This document shows positions 58,901 to 64,000 of a stretch of DNA of 64,000 bases, piece after piece (position 1 is the first letter of the stretch; every line of letters begins with the position of its first letter). The position numbers and the translations under genes are program-made. The DNA lies in NCBI GenBank assembly GCA_947044365.1, contig OX345636.1:42105537-42169536 (forward strand), read 5' to 3'. The notes under the pieces are model-generated. The model was given only the letters and a program-made list of their open reading frames with translations, was not told the origin of the DNA and did not search any database. The stretch comes from Petrosia ficiformis. Its lineage: Eukaryota; Porifera; Demospongiae; Haplosclerida; Petrosiidae.

Positions 58901-60926
58901 TAGCGTAACTGATTTGGATGGAGAAACTACAGACATTCTTGATACTACTCTATCTAAAAATGAAGACACACCAAATCAGTTTGTCTTACTACTTCAACCA
59001 AAAGATAAGCTTGGTACAGCCACTGTCGAAGTTAAGCTTGGTGGCACAAATATCGAAAACAGTCCCTTCACAGTGAATATCTGTGATGCAAGTAAATGTC
59101 GTGTCAGTGGACTCGAAGACAAAAATGTTCATAATATAGGAAATCCTATGTCATTCACTGTAGACAGCAGCCAGGCAGGTGATGCAAAACCGTTCGTTAA
59201 AACCCAGAGTCCTAAATCACAGTCAATCGTTGATGGTACAGATAATGGTGATGGTACCCACACATTCACTTTCAGGCCTTCTGAAGTGGGTAGTCTAAAA
59301 GTAATAATTTTATTTGGTGAACAAAGCATTCCAGGGAGCCCTTTTCATATAAACGTTCAGGATGTAAATATCTGTAGCGCTAGGGGACCTGGGCTAAGCT
59401 GTGCAATTGCCAATCAGTCTGCTAAATTCATTATCACCACTTCATCCAGAGGCCTGTTAGAGAAAGAAGGAGGTTTAGAAGTTGACATAGTTAGCAAAAA
59501 TGGAAGAACGACAGTTGATCCACGTATTGAAGATTTACAGGACAATACGTATGGAGTGACATATATTGCTCCACATGAGGGAGATTTCTTCATTACGATA
59601 AAAGTCAATGACAATCCTATACCAGGTAGCGATTTCAAAGTAATTGTCCACCCTAGTGCAAATGCATCAAAGTGCCGAGCATATGGACCATCCCTTCATC
59701 CAAATGCGCTACTAATATCTGGAAGACCTCTTGAGCTTTATGTTGATACTAAGAAAGCTGGAACAGGAGAGCTGCAAGTTGCAGCTCAAGGTCCAAAGAA
59801 AACAACTCCAAAAGTCTTTATGGCAGAAGAAGATTCAACATACTCCCTTCGAATAGATGCTGAAAAACCAGGATGGTATCGTATTCACGTCTGGTGGTCC
59901 CAAGTTCACATACCAAAGAGCCCTTTTGACATTAAAGTTCATCAGGGACCAGATGCTTCAAAAGTACATGCCTATGGTCCTGGCCTAGGTCCACAAATTG
60001 AAGTCCATAAGCCTGCTGAGTTTTTGATATTGACACGTGATGCAGGGATTGGTACTTTGACTGTTATCGTAAATGGTGTTAAGGATGCTTTTCGAGTGGA
60101 GGTCAGGCCAGAAGATTCTGGTGATCCACGTACTCTTAAAGGAGTGTATTATCCTCGTGAAGGTGGAGATTACAAAGTCATCATAAAATGGTCTGGCAAA
60201 GAAATTCCAGGAAGCCCTTTTCCTGTTACAGTTACTGATCCTGTTTTAGAAGCTCATCAGCAAAGAGAAGCACAGATGCAGCAACAGAGGCTTCAGAAAA
60301 AAAGAGTAACTGTGATGAATCCAGGAAAATTTGCTTTAGTTTCAAATGTTTCTCCAGGATTGGGAAGTCTAATGCCAAACCAAGGGAGAATAGTTACCAA
60401 TCAGACAAAGAAAGTTGTTCGTAAACGACAAAAACATCGAAGGGTTGTTACCAATGCAGTCAAAAGTACACCATCTATAGGACAGCACACAAGAAACACA
60501 TCAGCACCAACTCCACTTTCTATAGAAGGTAAAAGAGGATTACTGAAAAACAATGCTCGCAAAAGGACACAGTCCATTGAGGCAGCAATGCAAAAAAATG
60601 CTGATATGCTTGGTGATCACACACCTATAGGAGGTAGTCTTAAAGGAGGTGCACCAAAAACGTGGGGGATGCACACTGTAAGTACTGAACCTGTTCTAAT
60701 GCCAACTACCAAACCAATGCAAGAGTATCGAGATGAATTTCCTCCTACTCTGATTGAAGAAAGCCCTCCTCCTATACACCACACATATTCATTTGATCAT
60801 GGTGATATTCCAGATGAAAGACCAATTTCTTTTTCGCCTGTTTATGTTGCTACGGGAGATAACATACCTTTATTTCACAACGACACGAAAAAACTAAAGA
60901 AGAAGAGGTCTACTAAGAAGAAATAA
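55988..60926 (+). CDS. Filamin-family actin cross-linker with three CH domains
   Basis: Two coding exons, 55988-56276 and 56785-60926 (AATATCG|GTGAGT ... TTCAG|GTCCGG), 1476 residues. Start MANQVNSSWKMIQQKTFTNW. The first exon and the start of the second form calponin-homology domain 1 (DLCDGLLLINLMEQL). Domain 2 starts at TTKQALKEWLHTLVP with TDWNDGRPLCGLVD. Domain 3 follows at once (MEQLLNWIRQKIPG, TDWNDGTNLAALLD). About ten filamin Ig repeats come next, seen from their G-SPF or G-CPF ends (SGCPFEI, SGSPYTI, NQSPFKV, DGSPFTI, ENSPFTV, PGSPFHI, KSPFDI, PGSPFPV). The second is interrupted by an acidic, Ser/Asp-rich insert. The tail is basic (VVRKRQKHRRVV; end KKLKKKRSTKKK) and I see no typical dimerising last repeat. 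Filamins bind cortical actin through CH domains. The three-CH layout resembles arthropod jitterbug rather than vertebrate filamins (recalled, not checked). Confidence 0.9.
56461..56667. mobile_element. Short, diverged family A MITE in the filamin intron
   Basis: The ends ACATATCTCTATGATTGCGT and CCGATCATAGGGATCATTAG are the family A inverted repeats. The interior is deleted to about 150 bp and diverged. It lies in the only coding intron. Confidence 0.6.
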
Positions 60927-61149
60927 CTCTGAATCTTTTGACTTGTTCAATGAAGTAAATATTTGTTTTCCTATTACATTGTAATCTAAGGTTTGCTGTT
61001 TTTACATGCATTTAAAACTTTTCTTACCATATGTGGGATATTTAAAAAAAAACATTTATATAATTATAAACTTCTAATCTGCATATTTTTTATACATTTA
61101 TTTTGATACCATAGAAACTTCAGAACTTTGTATAATAATTTTTGTAAAA

Positions 61150-61925
61150 ACAAGTGTATATAGAGAAAAAAACATCCCTATGATTGCTTTACAAATTTAA
61201 GTGAAGATATGACTGCTTTGTGGTGTGCAGAGTTCAGTAATCATGGCTGACTTTATCAAGCATTGAAGACAACAGCTTATTATAGTTATTATTTTGATTA
61301 TCTACTCTCCTGACCTTTCAAAGGACCTTGTAGAACTTTAGGAATATATTTCAGGCAGAATAGCTAGCTATTAGTTCCAGTTTCTACGTAAGCTCAACAG
61401 CTTTCTTTCTGCTGGTGTGTAGAGCTTGATCGCGCGTTCGTTTACGCGCCCCGCCCATTAATTGACCGAGCCCCCGGGAATGACGCAACTTCCTTAACTA
61501 CGTATACAACGCATAGTCGCGCAAGTGACACAAACATAATTATATATATATATATAGCATGCTACCATGGCAACCGTTTGATGTGGTTAGGTCTTATATT
61601 TTTGTATATAGACCTGTGAATCTTTAATCTATCAGCATACAATATATTGTATATAGTACACTTACAGTTCTTATATAAAACAATATAAAACCTTGGTTTA
61701 GTGTCCTCGGATGTGATATAGCCCTCGCAGGCTCGGGCTATATCACATCCTTGGACACTAAACCTCGGGTCTATATTTTTGTATATAAGACCTGTAAGTG
61801 TACTATATATATTACATATAATTATATATAATATAATTATAATTATATATATAATTATATATATATATACATTAAACCCCGTGGAAAGCAATTATAGGGA
61901 TGGCCCTACGGGCCATAAAAATTAT
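61150..61925. mobile_element. Family A MITE with a nested foldback insertion
   Basis: Left part 61150-61545 closely matches 14913-15310. The right end 61865-61925 (CCCGTGGAAAGCAATTATAG, GGATGGCCCTACGGGCC) completes the MITE. The 61560-61815 stretch between is foreign. Confidence 0.75.
61600..61815. repeat. Long hairpin nested in the MITE
   Basis: The centre near 61730 reads GGATGTGATATAGCCC-TCGCAGGC-TCGGGCTATATCACATCC. Pairing continues outward through TTTAGTGTCC / GGACACTAAA, then TTATATAAAACAATATA-type arms and ACACTTACAG / CTGTAAGTGT. Arms of about 90 bp. A foldback element or a folded-back duplication; no coding capacity. Confidence 0.75.
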
Positions 61926-62188
61926 AGCAAAACTGATTGTATGTAGCCAATATTAAATTAAAGACATACTCTATATATAACAAGTCTATGCTATTTTATA
62001 TATTGGGATTCTGTGTCGTATATTGAACGACCTTATTGCAGTGAAATCTCAATCACAATCTTCTAAGAATAATTAGAAAATGTAGAATACATCCAAATAG
62101 TTTGCTAGGAGTTTTATTATCTCATCTGAGCAAAAGAATACATTTACTTTCAAATGTTTTCGCTTCAGTGCACTTAAAACAATGTCAG

Positions 62189-62226
62189 GTTGGCTTAATT
62201 ATTAGTACTTAGATGGGAGATCAGGA
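62189..62226 (+). pseudogene. Possible 5S rRNA fragment
   Basis: GGCTTAATTATTAGTACTTA followed by GATGGGAGATCAGGACTG resembles the 5S internal control region (GGCTTAGTACTTGGATGGGA, then GACC) with a 5-base insertion and a few changes. It lies 230-270 bp upstream of the intact 5S gene, on the same strand. Either a decayed 5S copy or chance similarity. Confidence 0.45.
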
Positions 62227-62454
62227 CTGTCAATGAATCACTAGTACTGATAGTTTTGGGTAATAATTTAATTGTCTTGATCTTACATGATCAGTGGACT
62301 TGTTTCAAGATTTTATGCATTGGTCGGTGTCAGAGCTATACACAAACTATCCAACAAAACCATATTCAGTATCATGATGCGAAAGAATTAAACTAAATGC
62401 AAGAAAAAAATATAGTTATTTCCTTTTAAAATCTGCTCGAAAAGACATTTGTAT

Positions 62455-62573
62455 GCCTGCGGCCATACCACGTTGAAAACACCGGTTCCCATCTGAACAC
62501 CGAAGTTAAGCAACGTCGGGCCGGCTTAGTACTTGGATGGGAGACCGCCTGGGAATCGCCGGTGCTGCAGGCT
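62455..62573 (+). rRNA. 5S ribosomal RNA
   Basis: 119 nt starting GCCTGCGGCCATACCACGTT and ending GGTGCTGCAGGCTT. The 5' GCCTGC pairs with the 3' GCAGGC (helix I). The universal landmarks are present: GAACACCGAAGTTAAGC, GGGCCGGCTTAGTACTTGGA and TGGGAGACCGCCTGGGAAT, the last two holding the intermediate element and box C of the internal promoter bound by TFIIIA. Loop positions match animal 5S closely. A single copy is visible, not a tandem array, about 1.5 kb downstream of the filamin stop. Confidence 0.97.
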
Positions 62574-62576
62574 TCC

Positions 62577-62587
62577 TTTTTTTTTTT
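62577..62587 (+). terminator. RNA polymerase III T-run terminator
   Basis: Eleven T residues starting 4 bp after the 5S 3' end, a standard pol III stop signal. Confidence 0.9.
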
Positions 62588-63200
62588 ACATAAGGAAATT
62601 ACACCTTCAGAACTTTGAACAACAACAAGCTTTGGGCATAACCATACACTTTGCTTGGTGGGATAAGAGCTTAATCTAATTGCAATACATATATACGAAT
62701 ATTGTCACAGAATACAATAATGGTGTTGTCATCTTTTATGCATATTTTCAGGAACATGTGAAGGGGCTAGGGCCATCAAATAATCTTTATGTAACCATCG
62801 ATCTGTAACATCAATTTTGAAATTTAAATTTAAAATTAAATTGTTTCACACAGTAACAAAAGTCTTTATTAAGTTTCTTCTTAAATCATTAATTGTTATA
62901 GACAATATCATTGATAGTGAAGTGAAAGGCATTATAACATTCACGGTGAGGTATGACATCCATGATCTCACCAATTTTTACAACTGTTGCCAAGAAATGT
63001 TGAATGTATATGATGTAATGACCAATAAGATGAGGGGATTTTATTTATAATCTGCAGATTGTAACTGATAATTAATTAACTTTACAGATTATATGTATGT
63101 ATTGCAACTGGAGTCCTAGTAGAACATGTAGCCATGCAATACTGAATCAACTTTAATCATTGACATTGGCTGCTTTGGGCATCAAACAAACTCACTATAA
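62588..63200. other. Intergenic DNA, no feature recognised
   Basis: AT-rich sequence. A 77-codon open frame at 62817-63050 has Lys/Ile/Phe-rich composition, no recognisable domain and no splice context. I do not call it a gene. Confidence 0.45.
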
Positions 63201-63204
63201 ATTT

Positions 63205-63847
63205 ATATAAAAACAAGATATATTGAGAAAAAACATCCCTATGGGATACGTAGAAACTGGAACTAATAGCTAGCTATTCTGCCTGAAATATATTCCTAAA
63301 GTTCTCCAAGGTCCTTTGAAAGGTCAGGAAAGTAGATAATCAAAATAATAACTATAATCAAGGCCTTGATTCGAGCCCCCACCCCGAGTGCTATATATTT
63401 CCTGTACAGCATGAGCAAAACAGTGGTTTATTAACTGTTTTAGAGAGAGAAAGGTGGCTACCAAGGAGAATTTTACTATGAAATGATTGTTTTATAAATG
63501 TGGGTGTAGATAAAAGTATACCTATGACTGCTTTGTGGTGTCCAGCATTCAGTAATCATGGCTGACTTTATCAAGCATGAAAGACAACAGCTTATTATAG
63601 TTATTATTTTGATTATCTACTTTCCTGACCTTTCAAAGGACATTGGAGAACTTTAGGAATATATTTCAGGCAGAATAGCTAGCTATTAGTTCCAGTTTCT
63701 ACGTAAGCTACTTGGCTTTCTTTCTGCTGGTTTCTAGAGCTCGAGCGCGCATTCTTTTACGCGCCACACCCATTAATTGACCGAGCCCCCGGGAATGACG
63801 CAACTTCCTTAACTACGTATACAACGCATACTCGCGCAAGTGACACA

Positions 63848-63894
<47 letters not shown>

Positions 63895-63942
63895 CGAACC
63901 CGTGGGAAAGCAATCATAGGGATGGCCCTACGGGCCATAATT
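63205..63942. mobile_element. Two family A MITEs in opposite orientation
   Basis: 63205-63360 is a reversed, truncated copy (ACATCCCTATGGGATACGTA, AACTAATAGCTAGCTATTCT, AAAATAATAACTATAATC). 63505-63942 is a direct copy ending GTGGGAAAGCAATCATAGGG with a long (AT)n run at 63849-63890. The pair forms a large inverted arrangement around an unrelated 140-bp spacer. Confidence 0.75.
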
Positions 63943-64000
63943 AATATTACTGTTGTTCAACCTAATATTGTCTTTCAAGTAAAAAAAAAAGTAAAGAGAT

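Noticed and set aside
57611..59638. Minus-strand and alternative-frame open frames inside the filamin exon
   Set aside because: Shadows of a long coding exon. They have no domain or splice context.
63892..63912. GTTCGAACCCGTGGG, similar to a tRNA T-arm
   Set aside because: It is the conserved right end of MITE family A, with no cloverleaf around it.

Overview
This is a eukaryotic, AT-rich animal window. Three multi-exon metazoan genes with GT-AG introns can be reconstructed, plus a 5S rRNA gene and a dense load of transposable elements and minisatellites. Introns of only about 50-90 bp (kinase gene), a tandemly duplicated sushi-type receptor tyrosine kinase, and clear ADAM10 and filamin homologues fit an early-branching animal. 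A sponge is my best guess; the organism is inferred, not proven.

Layout. 1-358: the 5' end (two exons, minus strand) of a receptor tyrosine kinase (RTK) copy that runs off the left edge. A foldback MITE sits 33 bp upstream of its ATG. 3325-8841: a complete minus-strand RTK gene. I rebuilt 19 exons and about 1220 residues: signal peptide, an unrecognised N-terminal region, seven sushi domains, one membrane segment, a run of small repeated tyrosine-bearing exons, and the kinase domain. 9118-9364: the orphan last exon of a third copy. The RTKs are therefore a tandem, head-to-tail, partly decayed family. 9365-13941: intergenic sequence with MITEs and minisatellites.

13942-55695: an ADAM10-type metalloprotease on the minus strand. 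It has 13 exons and about 750 residues, spread over 42 kb because its introns are filled with repeats. These include a BED-finger hAT transposon (22.1-24.1 kb), a nucleosome-sized (about 166 bp) satellite with higher-order structure (25.8-28.7 kb), a broken Ty3/gypsy element (29.1-31.7 kb), a second hAT with target-site duplication (33.4-35.3 kb), and more than ten minisatellites, many built on the palindrome ACATGTAC. Two minisatellites have amplified the gene's own splice sites.

55696-55987: a compact divergent promoter (CRE, inverted CCAAT, CACCC-type box) between ADAM10 and a plus-strand filamin-family gene (55988-60926, 1476 residues). The filamin has three calponin-homology domains, about ten filamin repeats and a basic tail. 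62455-62573: an intact 5S rRNA gene with a T-run terminator. The remainder holds copies of one abundant MITE family and low-complexity DNA.

The three protein genes belong to cell-surface signalling, ectodomain shedding and cortical actin cross-linking. The sequence gives no sign that they act as one system. The main novelty is in genome architecture: splice-site capture by minisatellites, tandem signalling exons, and a satellite with a recurrent short reading frame.
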